From: Chelatococcus sp.
GTDB taxonomy: Bacteria; Pseudomonadota; Alphaproteobacteria; Rhizobiales; Beijerinckiaceae
Direction: 5' to 3'
DNA length: 64,000 bases
NCBI GenBank assembly: GCA_003248805.1
Contig: QFQY01000018.1
Span: 17,085 to 81,084 of the forward strand
Shown here piece by piece: positions 23,299 through 31,991 of this stretch; position 1 is the first letter of the stretch; each line of letters begins with the position of its first letter. The notes under the pieces were generated by a model that was not told the origin of the DNA, did not search any database, and saw only the letters and a list, made by a program, of their open reading frames with translations. Both the position numbers and the translations under genes were made by a program.

Positions 23299-25116
23299 AT
23301 GCTGAAGCGCCTGACTGCTTCGGAAGACGCCCTCGGGAAGGCGCCTGCAGCGCGCGCGACTGTGAGTGTGCCGGAGGCGATCGCCGCCGCCCGCAAGGTC
23401 CTGATCGGCGTGACGGCGATGAGCGTCGTCATCAACCTGCTGTATCTGACCGGCTCCTTCTTCATGCTGGAGGTCTATGACCGGGTGCTGCCGAGCCGCA
23501 GCCTGCCGACGCTGGTCGCCATCGGCCTGCTGGCGGCAGGTCTCTATATCTGCCAGGGCGTTCTCGATTTCATTCGCAGCCGCATCTTCGTGCGGCTCGG
23601 CGCCTATCTGGACAAGGCGTTGTCGCCCAAGGTCTTCCAGTCCATCGAGCTTCTGTCGCTGCATCAGCGGCGCATCGATCCGATGCAGCCCGGTCGCGAC
23701 ATCGACCAGATCCGCTCCTTCCTGGCCAATGGCGGCCCGGGAGCCTTTCTCGACCTGCCCTGGCTGCCGCTCTATCTCGGCCTGTGCTTCGCCTTCCACG
23801 CATGGATCGGCATCGCCGCCATCGTCGGCGCGATCATCCTCATCACCCTGACGCGGCTGACGGAACGCGGCACGGCGGCCTCGTCCCGCGCGGCCGCCGC
23901 GCTCGCAGGCTCGCGCCAGGTCATGGCGGAGGCCGCCCACCGCAATGCCGAGGTCCTGCGCGCCCTCGGCATGGGCCAGAGGCTCGGCCAGCGCTGGATG
24001 AAGATCAACGACGCCTATATCGCCGAAAGCAACCGCACCTCGGATGTCTCGCTCGGCTTCGGCGCGATCTCGAAGGTCACCCGCATGGCCATCCAGTCGG
24101 CCGTGCTGGCGCTCGGCGCCTATCTCGTCATCCGCGGCGAGGCCACCGGCGGCATCATGATCGCGTCCTCGATCCTCGTCGCGCGGGCCCTCGCGCCGAT
24201 CGAGCTCGTCATCGGCCACTGGAAGGGTTTCGTGGCGGCGCGCCAAGCCTGGGCTCGCCTGAGCCAGGTGCTGGCCGCGCTGCCCGAGCGCAAGCCCATG
24301 GAACTGCCCGCGCCGTCCCGCAATCTCCGGGTCAGCAATCTGAGCGTGATCGCCCCCGGCACCGACAGGACGCTGGTCTCGAACGTCTCCTTCGAGCTCA
24401 CGGCCGGCAGCGCGCTCGGCATCGTCGGCAACAGCGCCTCGGGCAAGTCCTCGCTGGTGCGCGCCGTCGTCGGCGTCTGGCCGGCGGCGCGCGGACATGT
24501 GCGCCTCGACGGCGCCGCCCTCGACAACTGGACACCGGAGCGGCTCGGCCGGCATATCGGCTACCTGCCCCAGAACGTCGAGCTGTTCTCCGGCACCGTC
24601 GCCGAGAACATCGCCCGCTTCGCCACCGATTTCGAGGCCGAGGACGTGATCGCCGCCGCGACAGCCGCCGGAATTCACGACCTGATCCTGGCACTGCCGC
24701 AGGGATACGACAGCCAGATCGGCGAGCAGGGCAGCATGCTCTCGGCGGGCCAGCGCCAGCGCGTCGCCCTGGCGCGCGCCCTCTACGGCAACCCGTTCCT
24801 GATCGTGCTGGACGAGCCCAATTCCAACCTCGACGCGGAGGGCGACGCCGCGCTCGCCTCCGCCGTCGCCGGCGCTCGCCAGCGCGGCAGCGTCGTGATC
24901 ATCGTCACGCATCGCTCCAGCGCCATCCAGGCCTGCAACATGCTGATGATGATGAGCGGCGGCAACTGCGTCATGGTCGACACGACGGAGAAGGTGCTCG
25001 CAGCCTATGCGCGGCCGCAGCAGTCCGCACAGCCCCCATCCCAGACATCCCTGCCGAACGTCAACAGCAAGCCGTCGATCTCCTCCGCTCCTCCGCAGAG
25101 CGCCCCGGAAGGCTGA
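23299..25116 (+). CDS. Type I secretion ABC exporter (PrtD-type permease/ATPase)
   Basis: A 605-residue half-transporter. Residues about 30-320 contain paired membrane helices (VLIGVTAMSVVINLLYLTGS onward) without a C39 peptidase domain. The ATPase shows Walker A GNSASGKSSL, signature LSAGQRQRVALARAL, Walker B LIVLDEPNSNLD and His switch IVTHRSS. It exports proteins with C-terminal signals in one step together with the HlyD-type adaptor. The C-terminal 40 residues are Pro/Ser/Gln-rich. The module-containing protein at 25618 follows on the same strand and is a likely substrate. Confidence 0.92.
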   Translation: MLKRLTASEDALGKAPAARATVSVPEAIAAARKVLIGVTAMSVVINLLYLTGSFFMLEVYDRVLPSRSLPTLVAIGLLAAGLYICQGVLDFIRSRIFVRLGAYLDKALSPKVFQSIELLSLHQRRIDPMQPGRDIDQIRSFLANGGPGAFLDLPWLPLYLGLCFAFHAWIGIAAIVGAIILITLTRLTERGTAASSRAAAALAGSRQVMAEAAHRNAEVLRALGMGQRLGQRWMKINDAYIAESNRTSDVSLGFGAISKVTRMAIQSAVLALGAYLVIRGEATGGIMIASSILVARALAPIELVIGHWKGFVAARQAWARLSQVLAALPERKPMELPAPSRNLRVSNLSVIAPGTDRTLVSNVSFELTAGSALGIVGNSASGKSSLVRAVVGVWPAARGHVRLDGAALDNWTPERLGRHIGYLPQNVELFSGTVAENIARFATDFEAEDVIAAATAAGIHDLILALPQGYDSQIGEQGSMLSAGQRQRVALARALYGNPFLIVLDEPNSNLDAEGDAALASAVAGARQRGSVVIIVTHRSSAIQACNMLMMMSGGNCVMVDTTEKVLAAYARPQQSAQPPSQTSLPNVNSKPSISSAPPQSAPEG

Positions 25117-25617
25117 ACGAACGCGCGCGATCGCACGCCCACCTTCCCTTACGGAAGGACCGCGTTAATTCTTGCACCGCGTCAGTAGCGGCGAGAAGGA
25201 GGCCGGTTTCCGCGGGGCACAGGCGGTAGCGCGGGCGCAGCATGCCGCCGAAACCCGGCCGACTCCATGGAAATGCCGGGCAGAAGCCGCAATCGCGCCA
25301 TAATCCTTAATGCATCGCACAATGGTTAACCGGCTCGCGCCCGTTTTGGTCAACACAAGCAACCATTGCGCGAGTAGCACCGCCATTCATTCAGCGATCA
25401 GCGGCGTTTTCTTCGGTCGGCAGCGTGCATCGGCGCCGCGGAATCAACGCCAGCGCCCCGGAAAACCCGTCCGAAACCGGCGTTGACTGGAAAAGCCTTT
25501 CCATAATCCTAAAATTTAGTAAAAAAAGCGTTGACGAACCGTCTCTATTTGACCATGACGTATGGTAGAGCCGGATTCGTGGCTCCTGTTTCGAGCGCGT
25601 ACCCCAAGGAGTATACA
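25117..25617 (+). promoter_or_regulatory. Intergenic region with likely promoter of the module protein
   Basis: No gene was recognised in these 501 nt. The last 120 nt are AT-rich (CCTAAAATTTAGTAAAAAAA at about 25507-25526) and contain TTGACG at 25531; no well-spaced -10 box is evident. A strong ribosome binding site AAGGAG (25606-25611) lies 6 nt before the start codon, pointing to high translation of the small secreted protein. Confidence 0.4.
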
Positions 25618-26358
25618 ATGGCAGATACAAGTCTGATTCTCGATGGCAAGGGCGGCATCCTCGTTCCGGGCGCGACTTCCGGCGACGACATCCTCACGGG
25701 TGGAAGCAGCAAGCCCGAGACGTTTCACATCGAAGGCACCGAGACCGGCAACGATACGCTGAGCAACTTCGGCAAGAACGATCTCCTCGTCGTCGACGTG
25801 AAGATCTTCGATTCGAACAAGGATGGCATCATCGAGTTCGGCAAGAACGGCGTCCTCGATCTGGACGGCCCGGACGCCAGCCTCGACACCATCACCTTCA
25901 CCAATGACGTGTCCGCGCTGCGCTATCTCGGCACCGACGGCAACGGCCACTTCGCCTATGCCGACGCTTCGGTCCGCCTCGCCGGCTTCCGCGAGGGCTG
26001 GCTCAGCAACGACGTGCTCACCGGACAGGCCAAGGCGGAGAACTTCTTCTACGACACCGCCCTGGACGTGAACTGGGGTCAGGACACGATCCGCAAGTTC
26101 GGCGCCGACGATCGGCTGGTCACCACCAGCAAGATCTTCGACGGCAACGGCGACAACATCATCAACTTCGACAAGAACGGCAAGCTGGACCTCAGCGGGT
26201 CGGTCGAACTCGGCCATGCCGGCAACCAGCACCAGGCCAGCCCCTGGGGCCAGGTCACGATCTACGACACCAGCAACACCAAGGTCACCGAGCTCGCCTA
26301 TCTGAGCCACGAGACCGTGAACGGCGTCGACTACTACTACTACGGCCTCGTCGCCTGA
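25618..26358 (+). CDS. Acidic 246-residue protein of two related modules, putative type I secreted cargo
   Basis: No named family recognised. It has no Sec signal and almost no cysteine. Two related units are visible: unit A (core residues 46-72, DTLSNFGKNDLLVVDVKIFD then SNKDGII; ending ALRYLG...FAYADASVR) and unit B (core 156-182, DTIRKFGADDRLVTTSKIFD then GNGDNII; ending VTELAYL...NGVDYYYYG). The DxNxDxII loops look like calcium sites. The same A+B pair forms the C-terminus of the beta-helix protein at 31992, and a B unit lies inside the giant protein at 54716. It follows the ABC exporter gene, so secretion is likely but inferred. Confidence 0.75.
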   Translation: MADTSLILDGKGGILVPGATSGDDILTGGSSKPETFHIEGTETGNDTLSNFGKNDLLVVDVKIFDSNKDGIIEFGKNGVLDLDGPDASLDTITFTNDVSALRYLGTDGNGHFAYADASVRLAGFREGWLSNDVLTGQAKAENFFYDTALDVNWGQDTIRKFGADDRLVTTSKIFDGNGDNIINFDKNGKLDLSGSVELGHAGNQHQASPWGQVTIYDTSNTKVTELAYLSHETVNGVDYYYYGLVA

Positions 26359-26379
26359 TCTGACGGCAGCCGCGATACC

Positions 26380-26440
26380 CTGCGCCAGCCCCGCCCTCAG
26401 GCCTCTTTGCCTGGAGTGACGGGTCTGGCGCAGACTTTCA
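26380..26440 (+). terminator. Nested hairpin after the module protein
   Basis: CTGCGCCAG (26380-26388) pairs with CTGGCGCAG (26425-26433), enclosing a smaller CAGGC/GCCTG stem (26398-26413). Followed by ACTTTCA, not a strong T-run. It stands between the convergent ends of the module gene and the epimerase gene and probably ends transcription of the former. Confidence 0.55.
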
Positions 26441-26569
26441 GGCGGAGCGTCTACGGGACCACGCCATATTCCCTGTACAGATACGGCACAGTCGACCGGC
26501 CCCATCGCTCGCAGGGGGCGGGGGTCGCCGACCGCTCATGCGGCCAGCGACCGGCGGGCTGAAGACGAA

Positions 26570-27607
26570 TCAGGAAACCCTTTGTCCGTAGAACTCGCGA
26601 TACCACGCGACGAAGCGCGCTATGCCGGTTTCGATCGGCGTTTCGGGGCTGAACTGCACCGCCTCGGCCAATGCCGAGACATCGGCATAGGTGGCGGGGA
26701 CGTCTCCGGGCTGAGCGGGCAGGTGCCGCTTGATCGCAGCCTTGCCGCAGGCCTGCTCGATCACCGCGATGAAGCGCTCCAGCTTCACCGGCGTATGGTT
26801 TCCGATGTTGTAGATGCGGTACGGAGCCGCCGCGGTCGCCGGATCGGGCCGGGCCGGGTCGAAGTCCGGGTCCGACGCCGCCGGCTTGCCGGCGAGACGG
26901 ACGATCGCCTCGCGGATGTCGTCGACATAGGTGAAGTCGCGGCTCATCTCGGACTCGGCATAGACGTCGATCGGTTTGCCTTCGAGGATCGCCTTCGTGA
27001 ACTTGAAATAGGCCATGTCCGGCCGGCCCCACGGCCCGTAGACGGTGAAGAACCTCAGGCCCGTCGTGGGAATGCCGTAGAGATGCGAGTAGCTGTGCGC
27101 CATCACCTCGTTGGCGCGCTTGGTCGCGGCATAGAGCGAGACCGGATGATCGGCGCCGTCATGCTCGCTGAACGGCACCTTGGCGTTCGCGCCATAGACC
27201 GAGCTCGAGGATGCGTAGACGAGATGCCTGACCGGATGGTGCCGGCAGGCCTCGAGCACCGCCAGGAAGCCGTTGAGATTCGAACTCGCATAGGCGCGCG
27301 GGTTGTCCAGCGAGTAGCGGACGCCGGCCTGCGCAGCGAGATGGATCACCACTTCGGGCTTGAAGGCCGCGAACGCGGCCAGCACGCCGTCATAATCCGC
27401 GATATCGAGATTCTGGAACGAGAAGCCGTTGCGGCCCGTCAAACGGTCGAGGCGGGCCTGCTTCAGGGCCGGGTCGTAATAGGGCACCAGATTGTCGATC
27501 CCGAGGACCTCGACGCCGCGGTCCAGCAACGCTTCCGTTACATGGAGGCCGACGAAGCCGGCGGCTCCCGTCAGCAGGACGCGACCAAAGGTAAGCTCAG
27601 TATCCAT
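26570..27607 (-). CDS. NAD-dependent sugar epimerase, UDP-glucuronate 4-epimerase-like
   Basis: A 345-residue extended SDR enzyme: LLTGAAGFVGLHVTEALLDRG for NAD, HLAAQAGVRYSLDNPRAYAS, the serine-rich SSSSVYGA, the active-site pair YAATKRANE (YxxxK) and GLRFFTVYGPWGRPDMA. The RYSLDNP and TVYGPWGRPDMA motifs are typical of UDP-glucuronate 4-epimerases (CapI/LspL), giving UDP-galacturonate. This fits a pathway with UDP-glucose dehydrogenase at 29650. ATG 27607 is chosen over 27694 because the nucleotide-binding strand starts right after it. Confidence 0.88.
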   Translation of the reverse strand: MDTELTFGRVLLTGAAGFVGLHVTEALLDRGVEVLGIDNLVPYYDPALKQARLDRLTGRNGFSFQNLDIADYDGVLAAFAAFKPEVVIHLAAQAGVRYSLDNPRAYASSNLNGFLAVLEACRHHPVRHLVYASSSSVYGANAKVPFSEHDGADHPVSLYAATKRANEVMAHSYSHLYGIPTTGLRFFTVYGPWGRPDMAYFKFTKAILEGKPIDVYAESEMSRDFTYVDDIREAIVRLAGKPAASDPDFDPARPDPATAAAPYRIYNIGNHTPVKLERFIAVIEQACGKAAIKRHLPAQPGDVPATYADVSALAEAVQFSPETPIETGIARFVAWYREFYGQRVS

Positions 27608-27990
27608 AGAGAAATCCCGTATCTGCGGGGCTCCCGGCGCGCCCTCGACCCTTGTCCGGAGGCTCTTTCTCCGTCGGATCGTCCCCGCCCGCAAGTTCGC
27701 TCTCGCGGAATGCGATCAGCCCGGCGACGGCTGTCCGGCATCGACCGGGCGGCGGGGGCGCAAATCGGCAACCCCGACGTGAAGACGACCCACATAAGCA
27801 CCCGGGAGTTGAAACTCCCCGCAGGGAGAACATGCCCGCCCGCACCGAATGACGCAGCGCATGGCCCGGATGTTGCTTTGCGGCAAAGAAGTTCCTCCAG
27901 CGTTAAAAAAAAGTCTCGAACTTGGCTCAATTGGATTCTAGCAGGTCCATCGAAGCAATCATTAATGCCACGCAGCGATTGGGGCTCATC
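27608..27990. promoter_or_regulatory. Divergent intergenic region of the polysaccharide locus
   Basis: A 383-nt gap between the epimerase and the priming transferase. It contains a perfect short palindrome CTTTGC-G-GCAAAG (27876-27888) followed by an A-run (27903-27911), and is likely to carry promoters in both directions. A TTG-initiated extension of the plus-strand gene (from 27922) could use part of it. No separate gene was supported. Confidence 0.35.
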
Positions 27991-29442
27991 ATGGCTATCG
28001 ATTTCGGCGTAGCCGGCACCATTCAACGACCGCGGAGCGTCCGCTTCCGGTACGATCTGATTGGACCGTTCGTCCTTTTGTCCGACATCGTCATCATCGT
28101 CGGATCGGCCGTGCTGTGCGCCATGGCCTATGGCAGCATTGCCTATGGCGGCATCAAGCTGCTGTCGACCGAGGCGCTCGATTCGCTCGCGCTCGGCGCG
28201 CTGTTCGCGATTCTCTTCGTTCTCCTCGCCCAGATCCGCGGACTCTACCAGCCGATCGAGCTCCTGCGTCCGTTGCGTCAGGTGTCGCATGTCCTGGCGC
28301 TCTGGCTCGGCGTCGCGTGCTTCCTGATGGTCATCGGCTTCACGCTGAAGATGGAGCATGCCCTGTCGCGCGGGGCGACGATCTCGTTCGCCGTGATCGG
28401 CCCGATCCTGGTCTCGATCAGCCGCTTCTTCTGGAACGACCTGATGAACCGCGCGCTCGCCAGCGGCTCGTTCGCGACGCGTCCCGTCGCCTTGATCGGG
28501 CGTTCCGCGCAGTTCGACAAAGCCCGGTTGCCGCGCCGCCTGGCGCCTTTCGGCCTCGCCGTCGCCGCCAGCGTCCGCCTGCCCGCGGGCAAGGAGCTGA
28601 CCGACGAGACCCTGGACGACATCGTGGCGCAGGCCGCCGCGGCGCTGCGCGGGTCGCATATCCAGGAGATCATCGTCTCGCTGGAGGGGCTCGAGCTGTC
28701 CCAGGCCGAGCGGCTGATCGCCGGCCTGCGTATCCTGCCCTTGCCGATCAAGCTGATGCTGGACTCGGCCATCGGCGGCCTCGTCTCCCGCCCGACACAG
28801 AGTTTCGGCGGTCTCGTCGCGGTCGAGATGCAGCGCGCTCCGATGTCGTGGACCGAACGCAGCCTGAAGCGCGCGCTCGACGTGGTCGTGGCGACCGGCG
28901 CGTTGCTGGCGCTGTCGCCGCTGCTGGTGATGGTGGCGCTGGTGATCCGGCTCGAAACCCCGGGCCCGATCCTGTTCCGGCAGAGCCGCACCGGCTTCAA
29001 CAACCGGCCGTTCAAGATCCTGAAGTTCCGCAGCATGCGGGTCATGGAGGATGGCGGCACGGTCCGGCAGGCCTCGCGCGACGACGACCGCGTGACCAAG
29101 GTCGGCCGCTGGATTCGCAAGCTCTCGATCGACGAGTTGCCGCAGCTCTGGAACGTGCTGCGCGGCGAGATGTCGATCGTCGGCCCGCGCCCGCACGCGC
29201 TCGCGCATGACGAATATTACGAGCAGCACATCGGCGATTATCCCTATCGCCAGCACGTCAAGCCGGGTCTGACGGGTTGGGCGCAGGTCAATGGCAGCCG
29301 CGGCGAAACGCCGACGACCGAGAGCATGGCCGAGCGCGTGCGCCTCGACATCTGGTATGTCGAGAATTCGAGCATCTGGCTCGATCTGCGCATCATCGCG
29401 CGCACCTTCGCCACCGTGCTGAATGTCAAGCACACCTATTAG
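27991..29442 (+). CDS. Polyprenyl-phosphate sugar-phosphate transferase (priming enzyme, WcaJ/ExoY-type)
   Basis: A 483-residue membrane enzyme with four N-terminal helices, a central CoA-binding-like domain and a C-terminal bacterial sugar transferase domain with its re-entrant helix (RALDVVVATGALLALSPLLV), FRQSRTGFNNRPFKILKFRS, KLSIDELPQLWNVLRGEMS and the ending KPGLTGWAQVNGSRGET. It transfers a hexose-1-phosphate to undecaprenyl phosphate and so starts each repeat unit of the polysaccharide. ATG 27991 has GGGG six nt upstream; a TTG at 27922 is possible. Confidence 0.92.
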   Translation: MAIDFGVAGTIQRPRSVRFRYDLIGPFVLLSDIVIIVGSAVLCAMAYGSIAYGGIKLLSTEALDSLALGALFAILFVLLAQIRGLYQPIELLRPLRQVSHVLALWLGVACFLMVIGFTLKMEHALSRGATISFAVIGPILVSISRFFWNDLMNRALASGSFATRPVALIGRSAQFDKARLPRRLAPFGLAVAASVRLPAGKELTDETLDDIVAQAAAALRGSHIQEIIVSLEGLELSQAERLIAGLRILPLPIKLMLDSAIGGLVSRPTQSFGGLVAVEMQRAPMSWTERSLKRALDVVVATGALLALSPLLVMVALVIRLETPGPILFRQSRTGFNNRPFKILKFRSMRVMEDGGTVRQASRDDDRVTKVGRWIRKLSIDELPQLWNVLRGEMSIVGPRPHALAHDEYYEQHIGDYPYRQHVKPGLTGWAQVNGSRGETPTTESMAERVRLDIWYVENSSIWLDLRIIARTFATVLNVKHTY

Positions 29443-29649
29443 CGGCGGGCGCGCCGGCGCCTGCCGCTACGGTAAGCATGATCGCAATCCATGCGGGCGC
29501 ACCGGCCACTGGCGTCGTCCGTCGGCTGGATAACAGCCTCGCCTTGGCCTAGGTTTCGCACATGAGCGGGCCGGCTGAGCCTCGATGTCTCTTTTTGCAA
29601 CGCCTGCGTCCGCTCTGCGGAATCATGCGGCGGATTTCAGGAGCTTAAC

Positions 29650-30996
29650 ATGAAGATCGTGATGGTCGGTTCCGGATATGTGGGCCTCGTTTCGGGCGCC
29701 TGCTTTGCCGATTTCGGACATGACGTGGTGTGCGTCGACAAGCACGAGGGCAAGATCGCCGCGCTGAAGCGCGGCGAGATTCCGATCTTCGAGCCCGGCC
29801 TGGCCGATCTGGTCAAGACCAACGCCGCATCGGGCCGCCTGTCCTTCACCACCGAACTCGCCGGCCCCGTGCGCCAGGCCGATGCGGTCTTCATCGCGGT
29901 CGGCACGCCCTCCCGGCGCGGCGATGGCTTCGCCGATCTCTCCTATGTCTATGCGGCCGCCCGCGAGATCGCGCAGTCGCTCGACGGCTATACCGTGATC
30001 GTAACCAAGTCGACCGTGCCAGTCGGCACCGGCGACGAGGTCGAGCGGATCATCCGCGACCTGCGCCCCGACGCCGATTTCGCGGTCGTCTCCAACCCCG
30101 AATTCCTGCGCGAAGGCGCGGCGATCTCCGACTTCAAGCGCCCGGACCGCATCGTGATCGGCGCCGAGGACGAGCGCGCCCAGGAGGTGATGGCCGACGT
30201 CTATCGCCCGCTCTACCTGAACAGCGCGCCGATCCTGAACACCAGCCGGCGCACGGCCGAGCTGACGAAATACGCCGCCAACGCCTTCCTCGCCACCAAG
30301 ATCACCTTCATCAACGAGATCGCCGATCTCTGCGAGCAGGTCGGCGCCAACGTCCAGGACGTCGCCCGCGGCATGGGCCTCGACAACCGCATCGGCGGCA
30401 AGTTCCTGCACGCAGGCCCGGGCTATGGCGGCTCTTGCTTCCCGAAGGACACGCTCGCCCTGATCAAGACCGCGCAGGACTACGGAACGCCCTCGCGCAT
30501 CGTCGAGACGGTCGCGGCGGTGAACGACCAGCGCAAGCGCGCGATGGGCCGCAAGGTCGTCGCGGCCTGCGGTGGCTCGGTGCGCGGCAAGACCATCGCG
30601 GTCCTCGGCCTGACCTTCAAGCCGGACACCGACGACATGCGCGATGCGCCCTCGCTCTCGGTGGTGACGGCGCTGGAGGATGCCGGCGCGAAGATCAAGG
30701 CCTACGACCCCGAGGGCATGGAGCAGGCCAAGGGCATGCTGCCGGCCAGCGTGACCTATTGCTCCGATCCCTATGAGTGCGTCGCGGGCGCGGATGCGGC
30801 CGTGATCGTGACCGAATGGACGATCTTCCGCGCCCTCGATCTCGATCGGCTCAAGACCCTGATGGCGGCGCCCGTCCTCGTCGATCTGCGCAACATCTAT
30901 CGGGCCGAACAGGTGCGCGGTAAGGGCTTCAGCTACACCGATGTCGGCCGCGGCACCAGCGAGGCCCTCGCTCCCGCCAAGGACGACGCGGCCTGA
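29650..30996 (+). CDS. ugd: UDP-glucose 6-dehydrogenase
   Basis: A 448-residue enzyme with MKIVMVGSGYVGLVSGACFADFGH, KSTVPVGTGDEVE, NPEFLREGAAISDF, the catalytic cysteine in GPGYGGSCFPKDTLAL and C-terminal GLTFKPDTDDMRDAPS. It oxidises UDP-glucose twice to UDP-glucuronate, the substrate for the 4-epimerase at 26570. AGGAG lies seven nt before the ATG. The gene stands alone on the plus strand with a terminator-like hairpin after it. Confidence 0.96.
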   Translation: MKIVMVGSGYVGLVSGACFADFGHDVVCVDKHEGKIAALKRGEIPIFEPGLADLVKTNAASGRLSFTTELAGPVRQADAVFIAVGTPSRRGDGFADLSYVYAAAREIAQSLDGYTVIVTKSTVPVGTGDEVERIIRDLRPDADFAVVSNPEFLREGAAISDFKRPDRIVIGAEDERAQEVMADVYRPLYLNSAPILNTSRRTAELTKYAANAFLATKITFINEIADLCEQVGANVQDVARGMGLDNRIGGKFLHAGPGYGGSCFPKDTLALIKTAQDYGTPSRIVETVAAVNDQRKRAMGRKVVAACGGSVRGKTIAVLGLTFKPDTDDMRDAPSLSVVTALEDAGAKIKAYDPEGMEQAKGMLPASVTYCSDPYECVAGADAAVIVTEWTIFRALDLDRLKTLMAAPVLVDLRNIYRAEQVRGKGFSYTDVGRGTSEALAPAKDDAA

Positions 30997-31055
30997 GCCG
31001 CGCCACCGGACCGAACCGGGGAGCGGGAACGCCTCCCCTGCTCTCCTCCTTTCCG

Positions 31056-31085
31056 GCCCCGCCCTCCTCGGCGAGCGGGGCTTTC
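31056..31085 (+). terminator. Hairpin after the UDP-glucose dehydrogenase gene
   Basis: GCCCCGC (31056-31062) and GCGGGGC (31075-31081) form a GC-rich 7-bp stem with a 12-nt loop, followed by TTTCCCGTTT. This is consistent with an intrinsic terminator, though the T-run is broken. Confidence 0.6.
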
Positions 31086-31186
31086 CCGTTTCGGGGACCC
31101 CCGCGCGCGGCATCGTAAAGAATCGTTTCCCGACACGTCCTATCCTGCGCCCGAACGACGACACGCCGGACTGGAGAGGCTCAGGC

Positions 31187-31903
31187 ATGAACGCTGCGAC
31201 CATGCGGCCCGCGCAGATCCCGGCCTCGGTGCGGATCTACGCGGTCGGCGACGTCCATGGCATGGCGGACCTCCTCGCCGGCACCTTCGCCAGGATCGAC
31301 CGCGATCTCGCGGAGCGTCCGGTGCCGGTCGCGATCGAGGTCTATCTCGGCGACCTCGTCGACAGAGGCCCGGACAGCGCCGGCGTGCTGCGGATGCTGA
31401 TCGCGCGCAAGGCCGAGCGCGAGGTCGTCTGCCTCGCCGGCAATCACGAGCTGATGATGATGCGCGCGCTCAACGATCTCGACGCGCTGGAAGAATGGCT
31501 GACCTTCGGCGGCGTGGCGACGCTCGAATCCTTCGGCATGATGCCGGACGCGATCCGCGTCGATGCCACGACGCAGACGGCGATGCGCCGGCGGTTCCAG
31601 GCCCCGATCGCCGACTTCCTGATGTCCCTGCAGCGCAGCTTCGCGATCGGCGATTATGTCTTCGTCCATGCCGGCCTGCGCCCCGGTGTGCCGTTCGCCT
31701 TGCAGGATATCGACGATCTCACGGGGATTCGTGGAGAATTCCTGACCAGCGAGCAGCATTTCGGCTTCGTGGTCGTCCACGGACACACACCCTGCGCGTC
31801 CGTGGAGATCCGCTCGAACCGGATCAACATCGACACGGGAGCCTATCACACCGGCGTTCTGACCTGCCTTGCGTTCGAGGCGGACGGCATTCGCGCCGTC
31901 TGA
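31187..31903 (+). CDS. Metallophosphoesterase, PPP-type serine/threonine phosphatase-like
   Basis: A 238-residue protein with the full PPP metal-site series: YAVGDVHG, YLGDLVDRG, LAGNHELMMM and VVHGHTP, plus a final histidine region (IDTGAYHTG). The family includes bacterial protein phosphatases and diadenosine tetraphosphatases. GGAGAGG precedes the ATG at 31187. Its place in a polysaccharide locus with a BY-kinase is suggestive of a regulatory role, but tyrosine phosphatases of other families normally partner those kinases, so the link is weak. Confidence 0.85.
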   Translation: MNAATMRPAQIPASVRIYAVGDVHGMADLLAGTFARIDRDLAERPVPVAIEVYLGDLVDRGPDSAGVLRMLIARKAEREVVCLAGNHELMMMRALNDLDALEEWLTFGGVATLESFGMMPDAIRVDATTQTAMRRRFQAPIADFLMSLQRSFAIGDYVFVHAGLRPGVPFALQDIDDLTGIRGEFLTSEQHFGFVVVHGHTPCASVEIRSNRINIDTGAYHTGVLTCLAFEADGIRAV

Positions 31904-31991
31904 GGCATAGGCCCGAAAGCAGCCCTCCGATGATCCGAACGCCGACGGGCGCCTCGCGGCGCCCGTCCTGCTTCACGCTGGGTGAAGGTTC

